Origin: Rhodobacteraceae bacterium HIMB11
GTDB taxonomy: Bacteria > Pseudomonadota > Alphaproteobacteria > Rhodobacterales > Rhodobacteraceae
Assembly (NCBI GenBank): GCA_000472185.1
Contig: AVDB01000001.1
Span: 186,001 to 250,000, forward strand
Reading direction: 5' to 3'
Length of the DNA stretch: 64,000 bases
Shown here one piece after another: positions 48,227-57,824 of the stretch. Made by a program: the position numbers and the translations under genes. Within the stretch, counting starts at the first letter, position 1. Each line of letters starts with the position of its first letter. The notes beneath the pieces were generated by a model. The model did no database searches, was not told where the DNA came from, and saw only the letters and a list, made by a program, of their open reading frames with translations.

Positions 48227-51200
48227 ATGCCCAAAAGAACCGATATTTCATCCATCATGATCATCGGCGCTGGTCCAATTGTGATCGGTCAGGCCTGCGA
48301 ATTTGATTATTCAGGTGCACAAGCGTGTAAAGCGCTTCGCGAAGAGGGATATCGGGTCATCCTCGTCAACTCAAACCCTGCCACGATCATGACGGATCCT
48401 GGTATGGCGGATGCAACCTACATTGAACCCATCACTCCGGAAATTGTGGCCAAGATCATTGAGAAAGAGCGCCCCGACGCATTGTTGCCGACAATGGGCG
48501 GTCAAACCGGTCTGAACACCGCGCTATCGCTTGAGGAAATGGGGGTCCTTGACAAATTCGGCGTCGAAATGATTGGCGCGAAACGCAACGCGATTGAAAT
48601 GGCAGAAGATCGCGCATTGTTCCGTGACGCGATGGATCGCATTGGATTGGAAAACCCAAAGGCGACGATCGTAACCGCACCCAAAAAAGAAGATGGAACA
48701 ACTGACCTGAATGAAGGTGTTCGCATCGCGGTTGATGCGTTGGACGAAATCGGCCTTCCTGCGATTATTCGTCCTGCGTTTACATTAGGCGGAACAGGCG
48801 GTGGCGTTGCCTATAACCGTGAAGATTACGAATATTACTGTCGTACGGGGATGGACGCATCACCCGTTAATCAAATCCTTGTGGATGAATCCCTGTTAGG
48901 CTGGAAAGAGTACGAGATGGAGGTTGTGCGCGACAAAGCGGACAATGCAATCATCGTATGCTCAATCGAAAACGTCGACCCAATGGGCGTGCATACAGGT
49001 GATTCAATCACTGTTGCGCCCGCTTTGACTCTCACCGATAAAGAATATCAAATCATGCGGAATGGGTCGATTGCCGTTCTGCGTGAAATCGGTGTTGAAA
49101 CGGGTGGTTCAAATGTTCAGTGGGCCATTAACCCAGAAGATGGCCGTATGGTTGTCATTGAAATGAACCCGCGTGTATCGCGTTCATCTGCGCTGGCATC
49201 AAAAGCGACTGGTTTCCCAATTGCAAAAATCGCCGCGAAATTGGCGGTTGGATATACGCTGGATGAATTGGACAATGACATTACCAAGGTTACGCCTGCG
49301 TCATTCGAACCGACGATTGATTATGTCGTCACGAAAATCCCAAGGTTTGCATTTGAAAAATTCCAAGGGTCTGAACCCTATTTGACCACAGCGATGAAGT
49401 CAGTGGGCGAGGCAATGGCAATTGGCCGTACGATCCATGAATCCCTGCAAAAGGCACTAGCGTCGATGGAGACGGGCCTGACAGGTTTTGATGAGGTCGA
49501 GATCGAAGGTGCGCCCGAAAAGTCAGCCGTCATCAAAGCGATCAGTAAACAAACACCTGATCGTATGCGCACCATCGCTCAGGCCATGCGCCATGGATTG
49601 ACCGATGATGAAATCCACAGTGTGACCAAGTTTGACCCTTGGTTCCTTGATCGTATTCGCGAAATTGTCGAGGCAGAGGAACAAGTTCGTCAAAATGGCC
49701 TGCCCACAGAAACCGCCGATATGCGTCGGTTGAAAATGATGGGCTTTACAGATGCGCGTTTGGCAAAACTAACTGGGTTTACCGAAGCGGATGTGCGCAA
49801 ATCGCGTCATGGCCTTGGTGTCACAGCCGTATTCAAACGCATTGATACATGTGCCGCCGAGTTTGAGGCGCAAACACCCTATATGTATTCAACATACGAA
49901 GCCCCAATGATGGGCGAAGTAGAGTGTGAAGCGCGACCATCAGACAAGAACAAGGTCGTTATTTTGGGCGGTGGCCCGAACCGTATCGGCCAAGGTATTG
50001 AATTTGATTACTGCTGTTGTCACGCGTGTTTCTCATTGACCGATGTGGGTTACGAAACGATCATGATCAATTGTAACCCTGAAACGGTGTCAACGGATTA
50101 TGATACCTCTGACCGTTTGTATTTTGAACCGCTGACATTCGAACACGTGATGGAAATTCTGCGGACAGAACAGGAAAACGGAACGCTGCACGGCGTGATC
50201 GTGCAGTTTGGTGGACAAACACCATTGAAACTTGCGAATGCGCTTGAGGCAGAGGGTATTCCGATCCTTGGAACCTCACCAGATGCAATTGATTTGGCAG
50301 AAGACCGTGAACGTTTTCAGGCATTGGTCAACCAACTTGGCCTGAAACAACCAAAAAATGGGATCGCCAGCACGGACGCGGAAGCGCTGGAAATCGCGAT
50401 CGAAATCGGATTCCCACTGGTTATTCGCCCATCATATGTTTTGGGCGGCCGCGCGATGGAAATCGTGCGCGATATGGATCAGTTAAAGCGATATATTTCG
50501 GACGCCGTTGTGGTGTCTGGGGATAGTCCGGTTTTGTTGGATAGCTATCTATCTGGTGCGGTGGAATGTGATGTTGATGCCCTTTGCGACGGGGAAAATG
50601 TGCATGTTTCAGGTATCATGCAACACATCGAGGAAGCGGGCGTGCATTCCGGCGATAGCGCATGTTCATTGCCGCCACACAGCCTATCAAAAGAGATCAC
50701 AGACGCATTGATCGAACAAACCGAGGCGCTGGCCAAGGCATTGAATGTTGTTGGTCTGATGAACGTTCAGTTTGCGGTGAAAGATAATGAAATTTATCTG
50801 ATCGAGGTGAACCCGCGTGCGTCGCGTACTGTTCCCTTTGTTGCAAAAGCAACCGACAGCGCCATTGCGTCCATCGCTGCACGTTTGATGGCGGGCGAGC
50901 CACTCACCAACTTCCCAAAGCGGGAGCCGTATCGTGATGTTTCATATGACGAAACGATCCCTTCAGCAGACCCAATGACATTGGCGGACCCTATGTTGCC
51001 GTGGTTCAGTGTGAAAGAAGCGGTGATGCCGTTTGCGCGTTTCCCCGGTGTCGACACAATTTTGGGCCCAGAAATGCGTTCAACTGGTGAAGTCATGGGA
51101 TGGGATCGCAACTTTGGTCGTGCATTCCTAAAGGCGCAGATGGGCGCGGGGATGGATTTGCCGAAATCTGGTAAAGTCTTCTTCTCAATCAAAGATGATG

Positions 51201-51556
51201 ACAAAACGGATGAAATGAAAGAAGCCGCTACAAACCTTGTGGAACTTGGATTCCAGATTGTTGCAACCTCAGGAACCAGCAAATGGTTATCAGGCGTTGG
51301 TATTCCCTGTGAAAAGGTGAACAAGGTTTACGAAGGTCGTCCAAATATTGTTGATCATTTGAAGAATGCCGAAATCAAGTTGGTCATAAACACGACCGAA
51401 GGCACACAATCCATCAACGATAGCCGTGAGATTCGCTCGGTCGCTCTATTCGATAAAATCCCTTATTTCACGACTGCTGCCGCTGCAATTGCTGCTGTTA
51501 TGGCAATGCAGGCGCGGAATGAAGGCGATTTGATGGTTAAACCATTACAGGCTTAA
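48227..51556 (+). CDS. carB: Carbamoyl-phosphate synthase large subunit
   Basis: CarB makes carbamoyl phosphate from ammonia, bicarbonate and two ATP for arginine and pyrimidine synthesis. The 1109-residue protein has the duplicated ATP-grasp organisation. N-half: [20 protein letters not shown] at the start, with [14 protein letters not shown]-half: [20 protein letters not shown] near residue 580, with [14 protein letters not shown]. The MGS-like allosteric domain at the C-terminus includes [13 protein letters not shown]. carA is not adjacent. A GAGG site precedes the ATG. Confidence 0.98.
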   Translation: MPKRTDISSIMIIGAGPIVIGQACEFDYSGAQACKALREEGYRVILVNSNPATIMTDPGMADATYIEPITPEIVAKIIEKERPDALLPTMGGQTGLNTALSLEEMGVLDKFGVEMIGAKRNAIEMAEDRALFRDAMDRIGLENPKATIVTAPKKEDGTTDLNEGVRIAVDALDEIGLPAIIRPAFTLGGTGGGVAYNREDYEYYCRTGMDASPVNQILVDESLLGWKEYEMEVVRDKADNAIIVCSIENVDPMGVHTGDSITVAPALTLTDKEYQIMRNGSIAVLREIGVETGGSNVQWAINPEDGRMVVIEMNPRVSRSSALASKATGFPIAKIAAKLAVGYTLDELDNDITKVTPASFEPTIDYVVTKIPRFAFEKFQGSEPYLTTAMKSVGEAMAIGRTIHESLQKALASMETGLTGFDEVEIEGAPEKSAVIKAISKQTPDRMRTIAQAMRHGLTDDEIHSVTKFDPWFLDRIREIVEAEEQVRQNGLPTETADMRRLKMMGFTDARLAKLTGFTEADVRKSRHGLGVTAVFKRIDTCAAEFEAQTPYMYSTYEAPMMGEVECEARPSDKNKVVILGGGPNRIGQGIEFDYCCCHACFSLTDVGYETIMINCNPETVSTDYDTSDRLYFEPLTFEHVMEILRTEQENGTLHGVIVQFGGQTPLKLANALEAEGIPILGTSPDAIDLAEDRERFQALVNQLGLKQPKNGIASTDAEALEIAIEIGFPLVIRPSYVLGGRAMEIVRDMDQLKRYISDAVVVSGDSPVLLDSYLSGAVECDVDALCDGENVHVSGIMQHIEEAGVHSGDSACSLPPHSLSKEITDALIEQTEALAKALNVVGLMNVQFAVKDNEIYLIEVNPRASRTVPFVAKATDSAIASIAARLMAGEPLTNFPKREPYRDVSYDETIPSADPMTLADPMLPWFSVKEAVMPFARFPGVDTILGPEMRSTGEVMGWDRNFGRAFLKAQMGAGMDLPKSGKVFFSIKDDDKTDEMKEAATNLVELGFQIVATSGTSKWLSGVGIPCEKVNKVYEGRPNIVDHLKNAEIKLVINTTEGTQSINDSREIRSVALFDKIPYFTTAAAAIAAVMAMQARNEGDLMVKPLQA

Positions 51557-51573
51557 ACGTTTATTTTTAAACG

Positions 51574-51608
51574 GTAAAACACCCGTCAGATCTTGGCGGG
51601 TGTTTTAT
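51574..51608 (+). terminator. Terminator after carB
   Basis: The hairpin AAAACACCCG (51576-51585)/CGGGTGTTTT (51597-51606), with an 11-base loop, ends in a T run. It lies 20 bases after the carB stop. It is a classic intrinsic terminator separating carB from the cytochrome genes. Confidence 0.88.
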
Positions 51609-51709
51609 TACTTTTGTTGGCTATCTTCTGACATAAAATTCCATTGATTAAATGCAAATATATGAATACTATTGAATACAATGCGTTTTAGATCTGGATT
51701 CTGGTAAAC

Positions 51710-52399
51710 ATGAAAACGTTGCTTTCAATGGCGGCCACAGTTTTGTTTGGAATGTACGCTTCCACAGCGGTCGCAGGCGACCCTGAGAAGGGTGCGAAGA
51801 TATTTAAGAAGTGTAAAGCCTGTCACGCGGTCGGTGACGGTGCAAAAAATAAGGTTGGTCCGCAGCTGAATAATATCGTTGGTAATGCTGCAGGCGCGGT
51901 TGAAGGCTATAAGTATTCCAAAGCGCTCGCTGCACAGGCGGATGCGGGCCTAATTTGGGATGAAACAGCACTTTCTGAGTTTTTGAAGAGGCCTAAGGCA
52001 TACATGCCTGGGACCAAGATGAGCTTCTCAGGACTAAAGAAAGAAAGTGATCGGGAAAATGTGATCGCATATTTGGCAACGTTTTCGGATACTGAAACAC
52101 TTGCCGCGGCCCCCGCAGAAGAACGTGAAGTCACACTTTCTGATGCAACTCTGTCTATCGAAGGTGATGTCGCCTATGGCGAATATTTGGCAAGTGATTG
52201 TCAAACGTGTCACCAAGTCAGTGGTGCAAGTGATGGTGGAGTGCCAGCGATCGTTGGATGGCCACGCGTAGAATTTGTTTATGCGATGCATGCGTACAAA
52301 CAAAAAGTTCGTCCAAACCCAGTTATGCAAATGATGGCTGGTGGACTGGGCGATGAAGAGATTGCAGCCTTGGCTGCATATTTTGAAGGATTGGAATGA
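51710..52399 (+). CDS. fccA: Diheme c-type cytochrome, FccA-like subunit of sulfide dehydrogenase
   Basis: This is a 229-residue periplasmic cytochrome with signal peptide MKTLLSMAATVLFGMYASTA (cut after AVA). The first domain is a class I cytochrome c with haem motif CKACH (35-39) and likely axial Met104 in GTKMSF. The second domain has CQTCH (164-168) and a C-terminal Met-rich segment VMQMMAGGLGDEEIAALAAY. It lies 30 bases before the FAD subunit. Together they form a flavocytochrome c sulfide dehydrogenase (FccAB/SoxEF) that oxidises sulfide and passes electrons to the respiratory chain. The two-haem form is one of the known FccA types. Confidence 0.85.
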   Translation: MKTLLSMAATVLFGMYASTAVAGDPEKGAKIFKKCKACHAVGDGAKNKVGPQLNNIVGNAAGAVEGYKYSKALAAQADAGLIWDETALSEFLKRPKAYMPGTKMSFSGLKKESDRENVIAYLATFSDTETLAAAPAEEREVTLSDATLSIEGDVAYGEYLASDCQTCHQVSGASDGGVPAIVGWPRVEFVYAMHAYKQKVRPNPVMQMMAGGLGDEEIAALAAYFEGLE

Positions 52400-52429
52400 T
52401 TTTCAATTCTGGCATTTAGGGAGGACCTT

Positions 52430-53692
52430 ATGAAATTAACAAGAAGAGCGTTTATCGGAACGACCGCAGCGGCGTCACTAAGCGCGCCATTGGTTAACGC
52501 TGGCGGACACGGACGTCCAAAAGTTGTTGTAATTGGTGGTGGTGCAGGTGGTGCAACAGCAGCGCGTTACATCGCAAAAGACAGCAAAGGTGAAATCGAC
52601 GTCACATTGGTCGAACCATCACGTCAGTATTACACTTGCTTCTTCTCAAACTTGTACCTAGGCGGTTTCCGCTCAATGGACAGCATTGGCCATTCTTATG
52701 GTACGTTGGCGGCTGAATACGGTATCAACGTTGTGCATGACTGGGCCGTTGGCATCGACCGCGGCGCGAAAACAGTGACATTGGCAGGTGGATCGACACT
52801 AAACTACGACCGTTTGATCTTGTCACCTGGTATCGACTTTATCGATGGTTCAGTTCCTGGTTGGGACGTTTCATCACAAAACGCGATGCCACACGCATAT
52901 AAAGCAGGTTCACAAACCGAATTGCTAAAGCGTCAAATCGAATCAATGCCACAGGGTGGTGTTTACGCGATGGTTGCGCCTCCCAACCCATATCGCTGCC
53001 CTCCTGGGCCATATGAGCGTGTTTCAATGGTTGCGCACCTGTTGAAAGAAATTAACCCAACAGCAAAAATTTTGATCGCGGATCCGAAGCCAAAATTCTC
53101 AAAGCAAGGTTTGTTTGAAGAAGGTTGGCAAAAGCATTACGGCGGCATGATCGAACGTATTGGTCCAGATTTCGGCGGTGACAATGTTTCCGTTGATGCA
53201 GGTGCAATGACAGTTACGATTGACGGAAGCGTTGAAAAAGTTGACGTTTGTAACGTTATTCCAGCGATGAAAGCTGGCCGTATCTGTGAAATCGCAGGCA
53301 TTACAGAAGGTAACTGGGCACCAGTCTCAGCGCATACAATGCAGTCACGCATTGACGAGAATATCCACGTTCTTGGTGACGCGTCTGCACAGGGCGATAT
53401 GCCAAAATCTGGATTCTCAGCGAATAGCCAGGCGAAAGTTGCCGCAATGGCCGTTCGCGGTGCATTGACAGGTTCAAAAGTCTTCCCTGCGAAATTCTCA
53501 AACACATGCTGGTCATTGGTGGATACCGATGATGGCATCAAAGTTGGCGCGACATATAAAGCGACCGATGAGAAGATTGCAAAAGTTGACGGTTTTGTTT
53601 CGAAAACAGGTGAAGATGCGGCCCTGCGTAAGGCAACTTATGAAGAGTCCATCGGTTGGTACGCAGGTATCACATCTGACATGTTCGGATAA
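52430..53692 (+). CDS. fccB: Flavocytochrome c sulfide dehydrogenase flavoprotein subunit
   Basis: This is a 420-residue periplasmic flavoprotein. The N-terminus is a Tat signal (MKLTRRAFIGTTAAASLS, twin Arg at 5-6). The FAD fold KVVVIGGGAGGATAARYIAK is at residues 31-50. Cys70 in YYTCFFSN is in the position of the covalent FAD-binding Cys of FccB. Cys190 (NPYRCPPGPYERVSM) and Cys360 (SNTCWSLVD) match the redox disulfide that attacks sulfide. It forms an operon with the diheme cytochrome upstream and is closed by a terminator. No sox thiosulfate genes are in the window. Confidence 0.92.
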   Translation: MKLTRRAFIGTTAAASLSAPLVNAGGHGRPKVVVIGGGAGGATAARYIAKDSKGEIDVTLVEPSRQYYTCFFSNLYLGGFRSMDSIGHSYGTLAAEYGINVVHDWAVGIDRGAKTVTLAGGSTLNYDRLILSPGIDFIDGSVPGWDVSSQNAMPHAYKAGSQTELLKRQIESMPQGGVYAMVAPPNPYRCPPGPYERVSMVAHLLKEINPTAKILIADPKPKFSKQGLFEEGWQKHYGGMIERIGPDFGGDNVSVDAGAMTVTIDGSVEKVDVCNVIPAMKAGRICEIAGITEGNWAPVSAHTMQSRIDENIHVLGDASAQGDMPKSGFSANSQAKVAAMAVRGALTGSKVFPAKFSNTCWSLVDTDDGIKVGATYKATDEKIAKVDGFVSKTGEDAALRKATYEESIGWYAGITSDMFG

Positions 53693-53712
53693 AACCAGCC
53701 ATCTGGTAGAGG

Positions 53713-53743
53713 AAAACGGCCCTAGCTTTAGGGCCGTTTTTTT
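53713..53743. terminator. Bidirectional terminator between fccB and sterol-desaturase gene
   Basis: The stem AAAACGGCCCTA/TTAGGGCCGTTTT with short loop GCTT is followed by a T run on the right and preceded by A-rich sequence on the left. The stop codon of the leftward sterol-desaturase gene (53728-53730) lies within it. Confidence 0.88.
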
Positions 53744-54705
53744 ATGCGATCATCGCATTCCTGTGTTCCATCATGGAATGATCCAAAAAATTTGTCCCAT
53801 GGAATTTCTAAAGACCCATAATTGCATTCAAAATAACGATGATGCATCTGATGATGGAAGGTCCCCAGTTTCAGGCGATTTTCATCCTTCATTAACAGTC
53901 CCGCAAATCCCGTGTGCGTGGTCGCTGCGGTCAAAGTGTAATACTGCATATGAAACAAAATATGCACAGGATGCGCCGCAACGACCCAGTGAATCAAAAT
54001 GGTTCCTAAGTAAATGATATGTTCAACCGGGTGCATGGATAGTCCAGACCATGGGCCAACATTGATATTACGGTGATGGAGCGCGTGAACGTGTTTATAC
54101 AGGAATGGGGTGTGCAGCATCCGGTGAGTCCAATAGAAATAAAAGCTTTCCCAAAGTGGAATCATCAGGAATAGCGCAATGAACCAAATTGGATTGTAGG
54201 CCCAGTTTAGAACGGGTGCATATCCATTCGCCATTGCCCAAAACATCAATACTTCGTATGCGGTCCAAATGGTGACACCGCTACCCAGTGTCCAAAACAT
54301 ATTGTCCCTAATTTGACCGCCAAGTGTAAATTGCCTGCCGTTTTTCATCAGGGGCCGTTTATCGTATTTAAGCGCATGACCTTGTTTCGAAAATGTATAG
54401 AAATAAAGATGAAGCGCACCAGCAACGGTAATCATCAGCGCCATGTTTCGCAGATAAAGCACAAGTACCCAATCAATGGATAGGGCTTTCATGTCGCTCA
54501 ACGGCGGTTGAAACCAATAAAATGAACAAAACGCCAAACCCAAGACGATCAACTTTTCAGTGATCAAAAACCACGAATTCCAAACCCATTTGAGGATTTC
54601 AAAGGGTTTCCAAGGCCACGTGAAAATAGGTGAAACTTGTATTGGAACATTGGGCGCATAATTCCAACCCTTAACTGGCGCTTTCTCCATTGGATCACTG
54701 CTCAT
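53728..54705 (-). CDS. Sterol desaturase / fatty-acid hydroxylase family membrane protein
   Basis: This is a 325-residue integral membrane di-iron enzyme family member with hydrophobic helices at about 45-65, 80-105, 140-165 and 165-185. The histidine clusters that bind iron are HRMLH, HVHALHHRN and HHQMHHRYFECNYG in the C-terminal half, the expected 8-10 His pattern. Family members hydroxylate or desaturate sterols, carotenoids, alkylglycerols or ornithine lipids. The substrate here is not evident. It converges on fccB and has no functional neighbours. Confidence 0.88.
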   Translation of the reverse strand: MSSDPMEKAPVKGWNYAPNVPIQVSPIFTWPWKPFEILKWVWNSWFLITEKLIVLGLAFCSFYWFQPPLSDMKALSIDWVLVLYLRNMALMITVAGALHLYFYTFSKQGHALKYDKRPLMKNGRQFTLGGQIRDNMFWTLGSGVTIWTAYEVLMFWAMANGYAPVLNWAYNPIWFIALFLMIPLWESFYFYWTHRMLHTPFLYKHVHALHHRNINVGPWSGLSMHPVEHIIYLGTILIHWVVAAHPVHILFHMQYYTLTAATTHTGFAGLLMKDENRLKLGTFHHQMHHRYFECNYGSLEIPWDKFFGSFHDGTQECDDRIKKRP

Positions 54706-54838
54706 GGTATTACTGTCCTAAATCTGCCAAAGATTGTCCACAACGCAACACATTTTTGAACACTTATAGATGTTGTATAATCTAAGAATTCCGTAGACAG
54801 TTCACTAAGGTCAAAGAAATGGTTCAATATGAAAAAAA

Positions 54839-55273
54839 TTGTTGATTACGAGCCTTTCGCTCTTTGCGATTGTGCATTCTTCCGGAGCATCACATGCGGA
54901 TCTGTCACTTGATCGTTGCAGCCCGTTTTTCGCGGTGAGTTATCACGGGAATATCGATACAGATTTCAATGAAACACACCCTGGCGTGAAGTGTGATTGG
55001 GGTGAAAATAAAACCATCTCTGTTATACGGAATTCATATGATGAACCTGCGTTGATCTTTACCTACCAAAAGGACACGCATGGGAAATGGGGGTATATGG
55101 CCGGTGCTGCCTTTGGATACCGTGATCGTGTTTTTGGTACGGGATCAAAGCTTATCCCGAAACCGTCATTCGGACTTACGTATAAATTGAATAGCCGCAT
55201 GATGATTTACGGCGCGCCCACCGGTTTTCAGGGGGGTTACATTATCGGTATGGAAATATCTCTATTCGAATAA
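54839..55273 (+). CDS. Secreted or outer-membrane protein whose start is out of frame at an A7 tract
   Basis: The body (about 120 residues, DLSLDRCSPFFAVSYHGNID, then GAAFGYRDRVFGTGSKLIPK, ending GMEISLFE) looks like a small secreted beta-rich protein, but I do not recognise the family. The open frame offers only TTG at 54839. The ATG at 54829 reads ATG then seven A and TTG..., giving a dead frame. With six A it would read MKKLLITSLSLFAIVHSSGA, a textbook signal peptide continuous with the body. So either one A is a sequencing error, or the gene is switched off by a homopolymer slip. Confidence 0.55.
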   Translation: MLITSLSLFAIVHSSGASHADLSLDRCSPFFAVSYHGNIDTDFNETHPGVKCDWGENKTISVIRNSYDEPALIFTYQKDTHGKWGYMAGAAFGYRDRVFGTGSKLIPKPSFGLTYKLNSRMMIYGAPTGFQGGYIIGMEISLFE

Positions 55274-55282
55274 CAAGAATTC

Positions 55283-55356
55283 TGGAGGCGGGTACCGGAA
55301 TCGAACCGGTGTACACGGATTTGCAATCCGCTGCGTCACCACTCCGCCAACCCGCC
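55283..55356 (-). tRNA. trnC: tRNA-Cys (anticodon GCA)
   Basis: The reverse strand reads GGCGGGT, a D-arm, the anticodon loop in GATTGCAAATC (GCA), a T-arm with GGTTCGATTCC, the complementary ACCCGCC, discriminator T and an encoded CCA. All four stems pair. It lies 10 bases after the neighbouring secreted-protein gene on the opposite strand. Attachment-site repeats were not seen at this gene. Confidence 0.95.
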
Positions 55357-55452
55357 GGAGAGTAACGTTGTGCTATACGATGATCTAACGATGCGCAAGT
55401 ACTGTGCGAAATTTTCTCTTTAACCGTAATGATTGCCTGCACTCATTGAAAT

Positions 55453-55836
55453 TTATGGCAAATATTCTTGGATAGTGAATCCCGCGGTTGTCCCGAGACC
55501 TCGATCGGAAGTGAAAAATAGCTTTTTATCTTTTAGTTCAACTTTTTGGCAATCAGACCCCAGGTCCCGATTACCCCAGGACAGGTTGCGACAAAAATAA
55601 TTATCTTGCCAATTCCAATTTCCTGTCACGTCGGTGCCCGCCCCCATCCCAGTTATTGTACCGTCGGTTTGAACGGACAACTCTATCAAAAAACGCTTTA
55701 ATTTTTTACCATCGATAAGATTTATGAAGCGATCTTCTTCCGTAATCCATTCATTTGTTTGTGCTGCTGACATCAAGGGAAAACTGAATAATACCGATGC
55801 AAACAGCAAGGTTTTGAAGCCCGTCGAGTATCGCAT
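55453..55836 (-). CDS. Secreted hypothetical protein, 127 residues
   Basis: I do not recognise a family. The N-terminus is a clear signal peptide (MRYSTGFKTLLFASVLFSFP, cut after SAA or AAQ). The mature part of about 102 residues has a Trp/Asn-rich middle (GNWNWQDNYFCRNLSWGNRD) and two cysteines that could form a disulfide in the periplasm. It sits 17 bases after the CIA30-like gene on the same strand and may be cotranscribed with it. Confidence 0.65.
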   Translation of the reverse strand: MRYSTGFKTLLFASVLFSFPLMSAAQTNEWITEEDRFINLIDGKKLKRFLIELSVQTDGTITGMGAGTDVTGNWNWQDNYFCRNLSWGNRDLGSDCQKVELKDKKLFFTSDRGLGTTAGFTIQEYLP

Positions 55837-55853
55837 AATTTCAAAACCCCAAG

Positions 55854-56390
55854 TTAGTAAAATGAGAGATTTGAGAGCAGAACAAGTGCCTGATGATCCT
55901 TCCCATAGGCGACCAGGCCGATTGAATTTATTGTATTTTTCTTAAGTGATTTTGCCATAAATGAACCAGAACGCTCGAACCTAGAAAATGGAATTTTCAC
56001 GGTTTCCCAATCGCCAGATGTCTGAAAACTGGCTGAATAATACTGCCACGGTAATCGCGACGATCCATTCCGGATGTGGATGTAATAGGTCTCACCGTTC
56101 CCTTTCGCTTTAAACGATAATCCTTCAAAATCAGATGCGCGTCCTGCGTCTATTTTCCGCCTGACTTGAACAAATCCACCATTATTTTCAGTCGTGACAT
56201 TTCCAGTAAGCTTTATTGCAGCGCGGCCATCGACATTCACACGTTCGGCTGCGCCGCTCGATCTACCTCCCATGACCGTGTCTGAAAAATAGACCCAATT
56301 TCCCGATGTAGATAAATCGTCAGCTGTCACCGCACTGCCCCAACACAAGGATGCCAACGCGAACATCAATAACAGTCGTTTCGCAGCCAT
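55854..56390 (-). CDS. CIA30-like secreted protein
   Basis: This 178-residue protein begins with a signal peptide (MAAKRLLLMFALASLCWGSA). It continues with a domain resembling CIA30 (NADH:ubiquinone oxidoreductase intermediate-associated protein 30), a galactose-binding-like beta sandwich. The marker motif is FSDTVMGGRSSG near residue 36, followed by FEGLSFKAKGNGETYYIHIR and WETVKIPFSRF. Bacterial members are exported and of unknown function. It is the last normal gene before the tRNA-Lys fragment. Confidence 0.75.
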   Translation of the reverse strand: MAAKRLLLMFALASLCWGSAVTADDLSTSGNWVYFSDTVMGGRSSGAAERVNVDGRAAIKLTGNVTTENNGGFVQVRRKIDAGRASDFEGLSFKAKGNGETYYIHIRNGSSRLPWQYYSASFQTSGDWETVKIPFSRFERSGSFMAKSLKKNTINSIGLVAYGKDHQALVLLSNLSFY

Positions 56391-56729
56391 GTGTCAACCC
56401 AGTGTGCATCCATTCTTAATGTATTACGGATACTCGAAGGAATTGGATCACCGCCCATGAATAGGCGACCAAAAGCATATATTAGTTCGTGATAGTGGTG
56501 AGCCGTACAGGATTCGAACCTGTGACCCACTGATTAAAAGTTAGCTGCTCTTTTTGGATCACCGTGGATCGTAAGTGATCAAAGTTCCTTAATTTACTGC
56601 ATATATGCAGCGATATTACTCACTTCTATTGCCTCATACTGGATCATATATTACATTCCAGATTATGATATTTGTTTCCCCAGTGTTTCCCTGATGACCA
56701 GTAATCGGTAATCAGTAGTGTAATGCAAA
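56391..56729. other. Attachment-site-like intergenic region at the island edge
   Basis: This 339-base region without a gene contains the tRNA-Lys fragment (56496-56551). To its right are short repeats of the kind found beside integrase arm sites: GATCAC/GTGATC pairs near 56557-56580, TGCATATATGCA near 56599, and TTTCCCCAGTGTTTCCC near 56681. No integrase gene is inside the window. Confidence 0.4.
56496..56551 (-). mobile_element. 3' fragment of tRNA-Lys gene, probable att site
   Basis: The reverse strand reads GAGCAG-CTAAC-TTTTAAT-CAGTG, then a T-arm (CAGGTTCGAATCCTG), ACGGCTC, A and CCA. This is the 3' two-thirds of a tRNA-Lys (TTT anticodon). The 5' acceptor strand and most of the D-arm are missing. 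The anticodon stem halves CTAAC and CAGTG do not pair, so it is not a working tRNA. Such a fragment is what site-specific integration into the 3' end of a tRNA gene leaves. Its orientation puts the inserted DNA on the right (higher coordinates). Confidence 0.65.
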
Positions 56730-57824
56730 CTAACTAGTAGTGGCTGCCAATATCAGTTTGATAAACTCTGATACTTTGTCTTTTTCGATCCATCTGGCAA
56801 CGACCACGAGGTCATTATCTGGATCAACGTAAATAATTTGAGTTCCCACACCCATAGCACAATATGCGTTCGTTGGCGCACCCGGAAACATCCCTCCTTC
56901 GGGAGCGTTAAGCCACCATAAGTAACCATAGTATGGGGCTAAGGCACATGGCGTAAGGCATTGATCAATCCATTCTTCAGGAATGATCTCAGTGTCAGCC
57001 CACCGACCCTTGTTCAACATGAGTTGACCGATGCGAGCATGGTCCATGCTATTTATCCAGAGACCACCGCCCCAGTGCGCTCCGCCTGAAACAGACTGTA
57101 TTTTTCGACCATTCAATTCCACCCATGAGTTTTCGTATCCGTGCCACTCCCAGGTGTTGCTGGCACCAATTGGGTCCATAATTCTTTCTTTCAAAACTTC
57201 TGGTAATGGTCTGCCAAAAGCACGCATCAAAGCATATGAAAATTGATTGACGCGGACATCGTTATATTCCCAATAAGTTCCCGGCTGCTGCAGCGGTCTC
57301 ATTGTCCCTTTCAACGAAGCAGTTGGTGAATTTCCAATTACGTCTCTGTAACGGTCAATCCAATCGGGCTTATCCCATAGCGTACCCTCCCACTCACTGG
57401 TGAGTTGAAGCATATGCGCCCAAGTGATTGTTTGGTTATGATCAGTATCAAAGCCACCATTGTAAATTGTGGCCCTTATTGGCTGATGGACATCGGGGAT
57501 TAAACCATCTTTGACTGCTATGCCCATGCACAGTGCAAGATAACTTTTACTGATACTGAAAGTCATATCAGTATACTCGACATCACCCCAAGTCTGAACA
57601 ACCTCACCATGTCGCAGGATTACGCCCGAACCTGCTTTCCTATTTTTCACAGGCCCTATAGTTTTTCCAATGGGCCATGGCTCTTCAAAATGGCCGTGTT
57701 CTAATGCAGCTCCAATATCACGATTCATCGAAGACTCGTTATCAACAGCGAACTGTATAGCTTTTTCTAACAACTCACTATTTAGCCCAGCTTTTTGAGG
57801 ATTGGTTTGAGGTAATGGTTTCAT
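56730..57824 (-). CDS. Serine hydrolase of the beta-lactamase (class C/esterase) family
   Basis: This 364-residue protein has the penicillin-binding fold: S-x-x-K in FSISKSYLAL (S90, K93) and the tyrosine motif in YWEYNDVRVNQF near residue 200. The third box region is around GGAHWGGGLW near 262. There is no signal peptide, so it is likely cytoplasmic. The family includes esterases, D-aminopeptidases and 6-aminohexanoate-dimer hydrolase; real antibiotic hydrolysis is not implied. It is the first gene beyond the tRNA-Lys fragment. Confidence 0.85.
   Translation of the reverse strand: MKPLPQTNPQKAGLNSELLEKAIQFAVDNESSMNRDIGAALEHGHFEEPWPIGKTIGPVKNRKAGSGVILRHGEVVQTWGDVEYTDMTFSISKSYLALCMGIAVKDGLIPDVHQPIRATIYNGGFDTDHNQTITWAHMLQLTSEWEGTLWDKPDWIDRYRDVIGNSPTASLKGTMRPLQQPGTYWEYNDVRVNQFSYALMRAFGRPLPEVLKERIMDPIGASNTWEWHGYENSWVELNGRKIQSVSGGAHWGGGLWINSMDHARIGQLMLNKGRWADTEIIPEEWIDQCLTPCALAPYYGYLWWLNAPEGGMFPGAPTNAYCAMGVGTQIIYVDPDNDLVVVARWIEKDKVSEFIKLILAATTS

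Noticed and set aside
55283-55356. tRNA-Cys as the island integration site
   Set aside because: The gene is complete and I saw no second copy of its 3' end in the window; the truncated tRNA-Lys at 56496 is a better candidate.
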